NCBI RefSeq assembly: GCF_964033635.1 | Contig: NZ_OZ035533.1 | Span: forward strand, 6,419,001-6,483,000 | Direction: 5' to 3' | Source: Chitinophaga sp. MM2321 | GTDB lineage: Bacteria; Bacteroidota; Bacteroidia; Chitinophagales; Chitinophagaceae | Length of the DNA: 64,000 nt | Shown here: piece by piece, positions 9,001-17,460 of the stretch | Position numbering within the stretch: the first letter of the stretch is position 1 | Layout of the letters: every line of letters starts with the position of its first letter | Notes under the pieces: generated by a model | Told to the model about the DNA's origin: nothing | The model's input: the letters and a program-made list of their open reading frames with translations, nothing else | Databases searched by the model: none | Translations under genes and position numbers: made by a program

Positions 9001-9174
9001 CAGGCTGAAAACCTGTTCACGCTGACTGGCTACAAAGGATGGGATCCGGATATCAATACCAATCCGCTGCCTCCTACCAGCACTACTTCTCCTACCAGTG
9101 TGAATGCGGGTCTCGATTTTTATCGTTATCCTACTTCCCGTGTGTTCACTTTTGGTGTAACTGTAGGTCTGTAA
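6079..9174 (+). CDS. SusC/RagA-type TonB-dependent outer-membrane transporter (locus 1)
   Basis: The 1031-residue protein imports a ligand, usually an oligosaccharide or peptide, across the outer membrane using TonB energy. In order it has a signal peptide ending QAFAQ near residue 23, a carboxypeptidase-regulatory-like domain (about 25-100), the TonB-box-like LDEVVVTGY (about 103-111), a plug domain with VRVRGIGSISASNSPLYVLDGV spread over about 165-190, the family signature DASATALYGSRGSNGVVVI, and a 22-strand-type barrel to the end. ATG at 6079 is eight bases behind AGGAA. An ATG two codons later (6085) aligns with the starts of the other two susC genes and is the alternative. susD follows after 37 bases. 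This pair differs from the next two: it lacks the third lipoprotein gene. The substrate is unknown. Confidence 0.93.
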   Translation: MLMRKVLFLLLSVLCLTGQAFAQSRTVTGKVTDGTDGSPIPGVTIQIKGTGKGATTQPDGQFSLEASSNDVFIVSFIGYESQEVPVGTGTNLHIKLKVDSKNLDEVVVTGYTIERKVNSTIAASTINGGKVNSIALPDVNQMLQGNAPGISVATNSGQPGAKTEVRVRGIGSISASNSPLYVLDGVIMSSGDLTQNTQSQDIISNLNPADIENITILKDASATALYGSRGSNGVVVITTKTGKKGQNRINFNGKYGFQQLAKGIDMMNASELLAYQREGLKNAVDKTTGERKYSDAQILQYRPDLLADINTNWMDEAFRTGKTQAFGINASGGNEKTTFYASGDYFKQEGILIGSDFSRYAGRLNVDHKFNDKFDLSVKMSGSYTDQLSAAGGSNYSSPLSGAITQVPWIPARDENGTPYNGYKPGQPGSDTWAGFQDIPQAWRPTLQGGNFLNTVAQNYSKSNNTQTIFNAALGYNITDGLRFVVKGNAELTGIREKQWSSPDSYDGRNYGGYLYNVNSNVALYTTQQLLTYNFNVGADHSFRLLAGNEYSYQSHIWSLGAKNGFPGGQLQVPDVGANLFDGGGNESAYAFQGILAKADYDYKSKYFLSGSFRRDGSSRFPKDNRYGNFYSVGAAWRITEEEFTKSLYWLNDLKLRASYGIMGNAEGLGNYPFQALYSLAGAYQGETAAFANQPGNPMLSWEKQNLFDVGLDFSVFKKRVYGSVGFYDKRSSALLMEMPLSMTTGYETMNMNVGQMLNQGFEITLGAVPVATKNFTWTTDLNFATLRNKVLSLGEQQTIPAGSRQRIEVGRPFGSWYMPVWYGVNPENGAAQWEDATGAPTEDINLAPRKYVGQALPKITGGFTNKINYKEFDLSMLITFSAGNKAYNYNRMNLESDGAVTRNQAKDALDHWEQKGDIADRPKVVFGGSGSNVTSSRYLEDISYARIRNLTLGYTLPKSVLGSMKMQSLRVFAQAENLFTLTGYKGWDPDINTNPLPPTSTTSPTSVNAGLDFYRYPTSRVFTFGVTVGL

Positions 9175-9211
9175 ACGAAGAAGTTTATTTAACAAAAATT
9201 GTAGTTTAATT

Positions 9212-10639
9212 ATGAAATATTCAAAACTTTCTATACTGGCTTTATCTGCGGCCACTTTCATTTCAGCTTGTAATTCCAAGCTGGATCTGAAGCCTGCGGA
9301 TTCGCTGGATGATAATAGTGCAATTACAGAAGGAAATGTGCGGATCCTCGCAAATGGTATGTATGAGCGTGCGCAGGAACTGGAATACTACGGTCGTGAT
9401 TTCATGGTGGTAACAGATGTGGGTGGGAATGATATGAAGATCACGCCATCCAATTCCAACAGGTTTATCTATGAGTTTCAATACATGTATTCTCCGTTGC
9501 TGAGTCCTCAGACCAAAACATGGCAGAATGCATACCGTGTAGCCAACCAGGCAAGCGTGATCATTGATAAGTTGCCTACTACAGAGAATACTGCCGGTGC
9601 TAAAGGAGAAGCATATTTTATGCGTGCCCTCGCACATTTTGATCTGACGAGAAGATATACCAGGCCCTACTCCCTGAACAAAGCGGATGCCGATAAGCCT
9701 AATACAGGCGTGGTGTTGGTGATGGCAGCTATAGATGATCCGGGTAATTACAAACCGGCACGTGCTACACTCAATGCTACTTATGATGCCATTATCAGTG
9801 ATCTGAAAGCAGCACAGCAAACAGCGCCGGACACCAAACCCGGTACTGCCGGCGTGTTCAGGGGATCAAAGGATGCAGCTACTGCATTACTGACACGTGC
9901 TTATCTTTATAAAGAAGACTGGGCAAACGTAATCAAAGAAGCTACTTCCCTGTTGGGTGGTAAGTATCCTTTATGGGATGGCAGTAACTACCTGGCTAAT
10001 TTTACTTCAGATAACGCTACCTCCGAAGATATTTTTGCGCTGCGGTTTCTGGCGCCTGAAAACCGGGGTTCCAACAACTTCGGAAATATCTACCTGCCTG
10101 CCGATGGAAGTGCTACCGGTGGTTACGGAGATATCAGGCTGACGGATGGTTTTATGAATCTGCTGGAAGCCGGTGATACCCGTAAGGCTATCACTCAAAA
10201 CTACGCAGGGAGTAACTACCTGATTAAGTGGATTGGTAACGGACAGGGCCTGACCGGTATGGCGAATGTGAAAGTGCTGAGAATAAGTGAAGTGCTGTTG
10301 AATCGTGCAGAGGCTTATGCGGAGCAGGGTAATTTATCACTGGCAGTAATTGATGTTAATACATTGCGTGCAAAACGTGGACTTGCTGAATTTACAGATG
10401 AGGCGAATGTTAAAGCGGAGATTAAGAAAGAGAGAAGACTGGAGCTGGTAGGTGAAGGTCATGGTATGACGGATATTTTCAGAAAGAATGATAAACGCAG
10501 CATTAAAGATGCAGATGCTATCCTTCCGCAGACACCGGATATTACAACAGATAACTACCGTATTGCTTATCCGATTCCCCAGATAGAAATCGATGCGAAT
10601 GCAAACATCGAGCAGAATCCGGGTTATCAGAAGAACTAA
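9212..10639 (+). CDS. SusD/RagB-type surface lipoprotein (locus 1)
   Basis: The 475-residue lipoprotein forms the ligand-binding lid over its SusC partner at the cell surface. The signal peptide ends in SAC with the lipidated cysteine at residue 20. Helical TPR-like segments follow, for example KTWQNAYRVANQASVIIDKL and GEAYFMRALAHFDLTRRYTR. The RagB/SusD C-terminal block is clear: ISEVLLNRAEAYAEQGN, then KKERRLELVGEGHGMTDIFR and YPIPQIEIDAN ending NPGYQKN. It is transcribed with the upstream susC, and a strong terminator follows. Confidence 0.92.
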   Translation: MKYSKLSILALSAATFISACNSKLDLKPADSLDDNSAITEGNVRILANGMYERAQELEYYGRDFMVVTDVGGNDMKITPSNSNRFIYEFQYMYSPLLSPQTKTWQNAYRVANQASVIIDKLPTTENTAGAKGEAYFMRALAHFDLTRRYTRPYSLNKADADKPNTGVVLVMAAIDDPGNYKPARATLNATYDAIISDLKAAQQTAPDTKPGTAGVFRGSKDAATALLTRAYLYKEDWANVIKEATSLLGGKYPLWDGSNYLANFTSDNATSEDIFALRFLAPENRGSNNFGNIYLPADGSATGGYGDIRLTDGFMNLLEAGDTRKAITQNYAGSNYLIKWIGNGQGLTGMANVKVLRISEVLLNRAEAYAEQGNLSLAVIDVNTLRAKRGLAEFTDEANVKAEIKKERRLELVGEGHGMTDIFRKNDKRSIKDADAILPQTPDITTDNYRIAYPIPQIEIDANANIEQNPGYQKN

Positions 10640-10660
10640 TGCTATAATAATACACAGGAA

Positions 10661-10689
10661 GGGCGTCGTTTTTACGGCGCCCTTTTTTT
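10661..10689 (+). terminator. Rho-independent terminator of susCD locus 1
   Basis: GGGCGTCG (10661-10668) pairs with CGGCGCCC (10675-10682) with one G-T wobble, loop TTTTTA, followed by seven T residues. Confidence 0.85.
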
Positions 10690-10992
10690 GTGTTAATCCT
10701 TTTTGTGTGCGGCGCCGGTATGTTTCCCCATTTGTAAAAAAATTCTTTTATGCACTTTTCTTTGTATTTGCATAAAATAAATGTATTGGGTCTATATCAA
10801 TTTATTCAACATTTCCTAATGTTTGCTTGTTATTTAGCTGTTATTTAACAAATATTTTTATCCCCTCATATAGCAAAATTTATGTAATTATCTGATATTA
10901 TTTTACCCAATATCGATATTATATCTTCTTTTTATCGTAATTTAATAGTGTTAACTACTCTTTTTAGTCAATCAATCTAAACCAAATTGCTT
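10690..10992 (+). other. AT-rich promoter/leader region of susC locus 2
   Basis: About 300 bases of very AT-rich sequence without a credible gene. No exact TAnnTTTG box was recognised. The last ten bases before the start, AAATTGCTTATGA across the start codon, are shared with the third susC. Confidence 0.5.
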
Positions 10993-13900
10993 ATGAAAAA
11001 AGAGCTACTACTATTGCTGTTCGTGTGCAGCAGCGTCCTCAGCGCGGTAGCCCAGACACGAACGATCAGCGGAAAAGTTAGTGATGCAAAAGATGGCTCT
11101 GCTTTACCAGGAGTTACAGTGGTAATCAAGGGTACAACAAAGGGTGTTTTTACATCCGGAGATGGTACTTATAAAGTGACCAACATCGATGCGGGATCTA
11201 CACTCATTTTTTCTTTCGTAGGTTATCTCAATAAGGAGGTAATCGTGGGGGGTAATAATATTATTGATGTATCCATGGAGGCTGATAAAAAACAGCTGGG
11301 AGAAGTGGTGGTAACCGCCGTGGGCTTAAAACGCAATGAAGCTACACTGGGGTATTCGGTCACGTCTGTCAAGCCTGATCAGATCCTTCAAAAATCAGAG
11401 CCGGATATGCTGAAAGGTTTACAAGGCAAAGTAGCCGGTGTAGACATCAGAACTTCACAGGGTACACCCGGCGCTGCTACCCGTATTAATATACGCGGTA
11501 ACACTTCTTTCTTTGGAAACAACGAACCATTGATTGTAGTAGATGGGATTCCTTACAATAATGATCAGATAACTACTTCCAGCCAAACGTCTGGTGGTGG
11601 TGCCTATTCCAGCGGACTTTCTTCACTGGATCCTAATGATATTGCTGCTATGACTGTGCTGAAGGGTGCAGCAGCTGCGGCTTTATATGGATCAAGAGCG
11701 TCCAATGGTGCAGTGATCATTACTACAAAATCGGGAAGTGCTTCTATTGGCAAACGGAAACTGGAAGTAAGCTACTCTACTTCTTACTCGTTTGAAAATG
11801 TGGCAAACCTTCCTAAGTATCAGAATGACTATGGCACAGGAAGTTCATTTACTTACGCGAATGCCAATGGTTCCTGGGGCCCCAGATTCGGCACCCTGGA
11901 TTCCGTGCCTGCATGGCCAGATTATCTGGCTGCTTTTCCTGAATTGTTTCCGTCATCCGGCAACATAAAATATCAACCATACCCAAACAACGTAAAAGAT
12001 CTTTTCAGAACAGGGTTTATCTCTGAAAATTCAGTTGGCGTAAATGGTGGCAATGAAAAGTCAGCATTGAGCGCAACAGCATCTTATCTGAGTCAGGATG
12101 GTTATGTGCCGCATTCCAGTTTCAATAGGGGGAATATGTCTGTGGGCGGTGTTACCAGGTTGGCTAACGGCCTTACTGTAAACGCAAACTTCAGCTACAG
12201 TACCAGTAATCAGGCGGGTAGTATTTTCGGGGAAAACCAGGTATCGGGTGCCGCTTCTTCCTTTGCGCGTAACCTGTTCCTGGGAAGGACCTGGAATATA
12301 GCAGGCTTGCCTTTTGAAGATGCCAGTGGTAAACCGGTTTCCACGAATAACTCGCAGTATGATAACCCGCTCTGGGCTTTTAAACATAATACGGTTACTA
12401 CTGCAACGGACCGTTATGTAGCAGGCTTGAAATTCAATTATGATATCCTGCCTTGGTTTAATGCAAGTTATCAGATAGGAACCAACTCAAATTCCTTCTT
12501 CAGAAAAGAAGTAACAGATATTGGTTCAAGAGGTGCGGAAACGGTAGGACAGATTATTGAACAGAATTACCGGCTTGCGGAAATTGAGTCTAACCTCATC
12601 GCCACCTTTACACCAAAATTATGGAACGAAGATTTTGGTTTCAAAGGGTTGCTTGGTTATAACGTCAATCAACGTACGATGAGATCACAGATCATCTCTG
12701 GAAAAAATATTATCGTACCGGGCACCTATAGCCTGAGCAATACCAAGAGTGTATTGCCTACAGAGGATGTATACGAACAGCGGCGCTTATGGGGTGCGTT
12801 TGCGGAAATAGACCTGGATTATAAAAAGTGGTTGTACCTGATCGTGACAGGTCGTAATGACTGGTCTTCCACACTACCAACAACTAACCGTAGTTACTTT
12901 TATCCCAGTGTAGCTACTTCCTTTATTTTTACCGAGGCGCTGAAGATGAACAGCAGCGTACTTACTTTTGGTAGATTGAGGGCCAGCTGGGCTAAAGTAG
13001 GTAGAGATGCGGACCCTTACCAATTGGCGAACACCTTCAACGTAAATACAGCTTTTCTTGGTCAACCCGGTGTGATGCAGTTACCCACAGGTGGTAATGC
13101 TGCATTGAAACCAGAGTTTACACAGGATTTTGAAGTAGGTACCAGCCTGGAGTTTTTTGACCGGAGAATAGCCCTGGATGTTGCCTGGTATTCCCGTTTG
13201 TCTACAAACCAGATTGCACCACTTACCCTGCCTCCTTCTTCAGGATACGGACAGGTGATCGATAACTATGGTAAACTTACCAATAAGGGTATAGAAGTAG
13301 ATCTGAATGTAATACCGGTTCAGACGAAAGATTTCACGTGGAGTTTGCATTGGGTGTTTACCAAAAACAGAAGTGAGGTGAAAGAGCTGAAGGAAGGTGT
13401 AACCCGTTTGTTGCTGAATGGTGTACTGGATGAAATGAGTCCATACCTGGAAGCAGGCAAGCCTTATGGTTACCTGCGTGGTACTGCAGATGCGCGTGAT
13501 AAAGACGGTGCCCTGTTAATTGATCCTTCCACCGGATTCCTTATCAGGGAGCTGGATCAGCGACAGGTGGGTGATCCGAATCCGGATTTCAAAACAGGGT
13601 TGGGTACTACATTGAGTTATAAAGGAATTTTCCTGAATGCTTTATTTGACCTTACACGCGGCGGTGATATTTATTCCGTTACCACTAGCTCTCTGCTGGG
13701 ACGTGGTGTAACCAAGGATACAAAAGATCGTGAAGGTGTGTTTGTAATTCCCGGTTACTATGGAGATGTAAATTCTCCGGGTACCGCTCTGCTGGATCCG
13801 AAAGGTCAGCGGATTCCGAATCAGACACAGATCAGTTTATTCGAAACATATTTTGGGGAAACATTTGCCATCAACTCGGCAACAGAATGGAATGTGTATG

Positions 13901-14157
13901 ATGCTACCGTATATACTTTACGGGAAGTAACGCTTGGTTATGATTTCCCAAAATCAATGTTTAATAAAACACCGATCGGAGGCCTGACCATTACCTTATC
14001 AGGTCGTAATCTCTGGTATGTCGCACCTAATTTACCGAAGTATAGCAACTTCAATCCTGAAGTGGGCAGCTTTGGTTCTACCAATACACAAGGTATTGAG
14101 TTGTCTGGCGCACCTACTACCCGTCGTTACGGTGTAAACCTGAAAGTGACCTTCTAG
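10993..14157 (+). CDS. SusC-type TonB-dependent transporter (locus 2)
   Basis: ATG at 10993 is chosen over an upstream in-frame TTG at 10987, giving 1054 residues. After the signal peptide (ending AVAQ) come the regulatory-like domain TISGKVSDAKDGSALPGVTV, a TonB-box-like GEVVVTAVGL, a plug with NIRGNTSFFGNNEPLIVVDG, the signature AAALYGSRASNGAVIITTKSG and the beta barrel ending RYGVNLKVTF. It is closely related along its whole length to the locus 3 transporter, while the locus 1 protein is much more distant. Codon third positions differ widely between copies 2 and 3, so the duplication is old and the protein is under selection. It is the first gene of a three-gene operon. Confidence 0.93.
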   Translation: MKKELLLLLFVCSSVLSAVAQTRTISGKVSDAKDGSALPGVTVVIKGTTKGVFTSGDGTYKVTNIDAGSTLIFSFVGYLNKEVIVGGNNIIDVSMEADKKQLGEVVVTAVGLKRNEATLGYSVTSVKPDQILQKSEPDMLKGLQGKVAGVDIRTSQGTPGAATRINIRGNTSFFGNNEPLIVVDGIPYNNDQITTSSQTSGGGAYSSGLSSLDPNDIAAMTVLKGAAAAALYGSRASNGAVIITTKSGSASIGKRKLEVSYSTSYSFENVANLPKYQNDYGTGSSFTYANANGSWGPRFGTLDSVPAWPDYLAAFPELFPSSGNIKYQPYPNNVKDLFRTGFISENSVGVNGGNEKSALSATASYLSQDGYVPHSSFNRGNMSVGGVTRLANGLTVNANFSYSTSNQAGSIFGENQVSGAASSFARNLFLGRTWNIAGLPFEDASGKPVSTNNSQYDNPLWAFKHNTVTTATDRYVAGLKFNYDILPWFNASYQIGTNSNSFFRKEVTDIGSRGAETVGQIIEQNYRLAEIESNLIATFTPKLWNEDFGFKGLLGYNVNQRTMRSQIISGKNIIVPGTYSLSNTKSVLPTEDVYEQRRLWGAFAEIDLDYKKWLYLIVTGRNDWSSTLPTTNRSYFYPSVATSFIFTEALKMNSSVLTFGRLRASWAKVGRDADPYQLANTFNVNTAFLGQPGVMQLPTGGNAALKPEFTQDFEVGTSLEFFDRRIALDVAWYSRLSTNQIAPLTLPPSSGYGQVIDNYGKLTNKGIEVDLNVIPVQTKDFTWSLHWVFTKNRSEVKELKEGVTRLLLNGVLDEMSPYLEAGKPYGYLRGTADARDKDGALLIDPSTGFLIRELDQRQVGDPNPDFKTGLGTTLSYKGIFLNALFDLTRGGDIYSVTTSSLLGRGVTKDTKDREGVFVIPGYYGDVNSPGTALLDPKGQRIPNQTQISLFETYFGETFAINSATEWNVYDATVYTLREVTLGYDFPKSMFNKTPIGGLTITLSGRNLWYVAPNLPKYSNFNPEVGSFGSTNTQGIELSGAPTTRRYGVNLKVTF

Positions 14158-14181
14158 TATTCACGAAAAACAATTGAAGCG

Positions 14182-15903
14182 ATGAAAAGATTAAGCTATA
14201 TTTTTTTAGTCACGGGGGCATTGCTGGTCAGCTGTACTAAAAATTTCCTGGATATAAATACGGATCCTAACAATCCTACGAAGGCTTCACTCAGTCAGTT
14301 GTTGCCTGCATCGGAACAAGGGTTATCCTATGCAATGGGTTTTACCAATGATGCCCGTGGTGCAAGAGGATTAACGGAAGTATTATCTGTATACGTACAC
14401 CAGGTTACCGTGCGTGAATCGCAGGATCAGTACGGTGCCACCGGCAGCCAGTTTGATATCAATAATTCATGGTCTGATTTTTACAGTGCCCAATCCGTTG
14501 CTTCCAGCGCAGATTATATTGGTACGCTGGAAAACCTGGAAGTGTTACTGGCTCAGGCGCAGTCGCAGGAAAACCACATCTACGCCGGAATAGCCAGGAT
14601 ATTGAAGGCATATGGTTACAGCCAGTTTGTGGATGCATTTGCAGATATTCCTTATTCAGAAGCAAACAAGTTTGCTACCGCTGGTATACGTTATCCGAAG
14701 TTTGATAAAGGGCAGGATATTTATCCGCAGTTATTTATTCAGTTGGATAGTGCTATTGCAGATCTCTCTGCTACAAGCGGCAATAGCCTGAAGCCAGGTG
14801 CAGATGATTTATTTTATGGAGGGGATCCTGATCTGTGGATAAAGCTGGCCAATTCCATTAAACTCAAATTATATAATCAGATCAGGCTTACTACAGATGT
14901 TTCTGCCAAAGTAAATGCATTGATTACAGATGGTAATCTGATTAGCAGTGCGGACGAAAGCTTTATGCTGCTATACGGATCCAGTGCATCACCTGACGAC
15001 AGAAACCCCGGCTACAGCGAATATTATGCAACACAGAAATCGCATTACCAGAGTCCCTGGTTTTATGAAATATTAAAGGGATTGAATAAGAAATTGTTTA
15101 CCGGTATCGAAGATCCGCGTATTCCATATTATTTCTTTAATCAGAACGACCCAACAGCAGCGGCACAGAACGGAACCGATTACCGCAATAATGGATTTAT
15201 ATCTATTCTGTTTGGTTCTGTAGGTCCCAACAGGGATAAATCGCAGGATAATAGTATGACGGTATTTGGCATATATCCGGTAGGTGGCCGTTATGATGAT
15301 GGTAAACCCCAGGTTGTAAATGCTGCCAGTGGAACAGGGGCAGCGCCTTTACGATTGCTTACCTACGCAGATGTGCTCTATACCAAAGCTGAGTTAATGA
15401 ATGCCGGTATAGTTGCCGGTGATGCAAAGGCCACCCTGGAAGAAGCATTGAACGAATCATTTGCACAGGTAGATTTTGTGGTAAGCCGTGCTAAAGGGGC
15501 GCAATCAGTACCGGCTATTGTTGGTGCGAAGAGTGATGCTTATATCAACAAGATATTGGCGTATTATGACAGCCGTCCAACCACTGCTGCAAAGCTGGAA
15601 GTAATTATGACAGAAAAATGGATACAGAGTTTCGGATTCAGTGGTGATCAGTATACAGACTATCGTCGTACAGGCTATCCCGTTATATTTAATCCGAATG
15701 ATGCATCACAGGCGCCTGGTGGATTTTTCCAACCACCTATCAATGGTGATCCCAGTATATCCGGTAGCCAGGCTGCTGTTAAGGTAGTGCTGGGAAGAAA
15801 ATATCCTTTGTCATTACCATGGCCTACCAATGAACTGAACGTAAATCCGAATGCGCCACCGCAGAAGGCGCCGGATACTACACCGGTATTTTGGGATAAA
15901 TAA
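14182..15903 (+). CDS. SusD-like surface lipoprotein (locus 2)
   Basis: The 573-residue protein has lipobox LVSC with cysteine 18, followed by TKNFLDINTDPNNPTKASL, the opening typical of the SusD-like_2 branch. Helical repeats such as GIARILKAYGYSQFVDAFAD and the late block TEKWIQSFGFSGDQYTDYRR, then GYPVIF, support the call. It should pair with the transporter encoded 24 bases upstream as the surface-binding lid. The ligand is not predictable, since no enzyme gene lies in the operon. Confidence 0.9.
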   Translation: MKRLSYIFLVTGALLVSCTKNFLDINTDPNNPTKASLSQLLPASEQGLSYAMGFTNDARGARGLTEVLSVYVHQVTVRESQDQYGATGSQFDINNSWSDFYSAQSVASSADYIGTLENLEVLLAQAQSQENHIYAGIARILKAYGYSQFVDAFADIPYSEANKFATAGIRYPKFDKGQDIYPQLFIQLDSAIADLSATSGNSLKPGADDLFYGGDPDLWIKLANSIKLKLYNQIRLTTDVSAKVNALITDGNLISSADESFMLLYGSSASPDDRNPGYSEYYATQKSHYQSPWFYEILKGLNKKLFTGIEDPRIPYYFFNQNDPTAAAQNGTDYRNNGFISILFGSVGPNRDKSQDNSMTVFGIYPVGGRYDDGKPQVVNAASGTGAAPLRLLTYADVLYTKAELMNAGIVAGDAKATLEEALNESFAQVDFVVSRAKGAQSVPAIVGAKSDAYINKILAYYDSRPTTAAKLEVIMTEKWIQSFGFSGDQYTDYRRTGYPVIFNPNDASQAPGGFFQPPINGDPSISGSQAAVKVVLGRKYPLSLPWPTNELNVNPNAPPQKAPDTTPVFWDK

Positions 15904-15935
15904 AAACAGCATCATTGCAATTAAAAAAAGAATGT

Positions 15936-16853
15936 ATGAAGAAATTAACCAGTTTTATCATAATAGTTGCAGGGATATGCGTGTTTTATGCGTGCCGTAA
16001 AAACGATAATCCCAAGCTACCGGAGGGAATAGATCAAGGTTTGTTCCCGCAGTTGGTACAGAGCGATAGCGGAGATGTACTCATCCAGGATGTGTCTAAA
16101 TTTGCATCCAGTTTTTCTGTCGATGTTTATTTCAAAGATGGCCCCAAACCCAAGAAAATGGATATACGGGTTGTGTATAATGATAATTATACCAATGTAA
16201 AAACACTACAGGCGGATGTTACTTCTTTCCCCGCAACGATCAATGTTACAGGGCCGCAACTGGCACAGCTTTTCGGCAAAACCCCGGATCAGGTAGAAGA
16301 CGGTGATTTTTTCACTATCAGACCGGATGTTTATTTAAATGATGGAAAAATATTTGAAGCATTCAAGTATGGTGTTAACGGAACGGATACTTTTAAACTC
16401 GCACCTTATGGCAGCGATGCCATGAATTTTCCTGACGCTAACGTGGATATTATTTATACAAAAGTATGTCCGCTGTATATGAGCAGTTATGCTGCTAAAG
16501 GAAGGCTAACGGTAGTGGATACTGGTTTTGCAGGATCTATTAACGCTGCTTTTGCAAAGTATACCGTTAATGCAGCACTGGATCCCGCAGATAGCACTAC
16601 TTTAATCCTTACCGGATGGGGAGGTGTTGCCGGCGCAGTGGTGAAAATAAAAGCAATACTACGTACACAAGGCGCCACCGTACCTGTGCAGGTATACGCA
16701 CCTACTTACGGCGGATTGCCTTATCATAATTTTGCGGTGCAGGGCAAGGGGGCATTTAATGCCTGCGATACCAGTATTTCATTGCAGATTACCAATACTG
16801 TTGCGGAGGGCAGTTTTGGTGCGACAGGTGTACAAATAAGCGCCGGACAATAA
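15936..16853 (+). CDS. SusCD-associated lipoprotein of unknown fold (locus 2)
   Basis: ATG at 15936 is preferred to the in-frame TTG at 15915, because it gives a proper signal peptide with lipobox FYAC and cysteine at residue 20; the mature part is about 285 residues. I do not recognise a named domain. The protein shares a frame with the third gene of locus 3: CRKNDNPKLPEGI after the lipobox, then YFKDGPKPKKMD, YTNVKTLQAD, a VCPL block and a C-terminal CDTSISLQITN. Position after susD and the surface lipoprotein signal suggest an accessory binding protein of the SusE/SusF kind or a periplasmic-side lipoprotein. This is inference from context. A strong terminator follows. Confidence 0.8.
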   Translation: MKKLTSFIIIVAGICVFYACRKNDNPKLPEGIDQGLFPQLVQSDSGDVLIQDVSKFASSFSVDVYFKDGPKPKKMDIRVVYNDNYTNVKTLQADVTSFPATINVTGPQLAQLFGKTPDQVEDGDFFTIRPDVYLNDGKIFEAFKYGVNGTDTFKLAPYGSDAMNFPDANVDIIYTKVCPLYMSSYAAKGRLTVVDTGFAGSINAAFAKYTVNAALDPADSTTLILTGWGGVAGAVVKIKAILRTQGATVPVQVYAPTYGGLPYHNFAVQGKGAFNACDTSISLQITNTVAEGSFGATGVQISAGQ

Positions 16854-16875
16854 CGGAAGTGAATATATGTTGATG

Positions 16876-16918
16876 AAAAAGAGGAGCTGCCCCGATTGGG
16901 ATAGCTCCTCTTTTTTTT
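16876..16918 (+). terminator. Rho-independent terminator of locus 2 operon
   Basis: GAGGAGCT (16881-16888) pairs with AGCTCCTC (16903-16910), extended by A/T pairs outward, and is followed by eight T residues. Confidence 0.88.
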
Positions 16919-17460
16919 GTGATGGCTATATAAATCAGCATGTAATATATTTATTGTAATGACATGTTAAGTGTCAAACTTATCAAGTTTGCATCATAAT
17001 GAATCGGGAGCATATAAAAATACAACCTTAGTTGTAGTAACAAGTATTTTTAAATTTCCCTATCTTGCAACTGGTTTTAAATAATATTTAACAAATCCAA
17101 ATCTGAGCGAGTAACAAAACCAAAGTCTAAACAACGGAATCTAATACAACAAAATTTTAATACAACAACACTGGTACAACAAATTTTAATACAACGAAAC
17201 TAAACGACGAATTTAAACAACAAATCTAAACAGAGTAAATGTTTGACCCGGCTTGTTAATTGAGTTTTTGCTTACAACAATATGTTATAGTGTATTGCAG
17301 CCTATGCTGAGTGAAAAAATAGATCCTTATGCCTAATCGTATATTTTCTATTTAAACAGTATATGTTCTACCTGTTTGCAATTCTGCTCTTAAGCCAGAC
17401 TACGTTTCTGTGTCCATTATTCAAGGTTAACTGAAATATCTATTCAAATCTAAATTGCTT
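16919..17460 (+). other. Long leader/promoter region before susC locus 3
   Basis: The 540 bases have no credible gene. The middle contains the A/C-rich repeat block annotated separately. TATCTTGC at 17061-17068 resembles a -7 box with one base missing. The start context AAATTGCTTATGA is the same as for the second susC. Confidence 0.45.
17126..17240 (+). repeat. Degenerate A/C-rich tandem repeat, unit about TTAATACAACGAAAT
   Basis: About eight imperfect units of 11-19 bases follow each other, with cores TAAACAACGGAA, TAATACAACAAAAT, TAATACAACAACAC, TACAACAAATT, TAATACAACGAAAC, TAAACGACGAATT, TAAACAACAAATC and TAAACAGAG. The strand read by susC is almost free of G, so an RNA from it would be unstructured. 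It lies 220-335 bases before the third susC start. No similar block precedes the second susC. Confidence 0.7.

Noticed and set aside
10987..17460. TTG starts at 10987 and 17455 for the second and third susC
   Set aside because: ATG two codons later gives a normal signal peptide and lies in a context shared by both copies; TTG here only adds Met-Leu.
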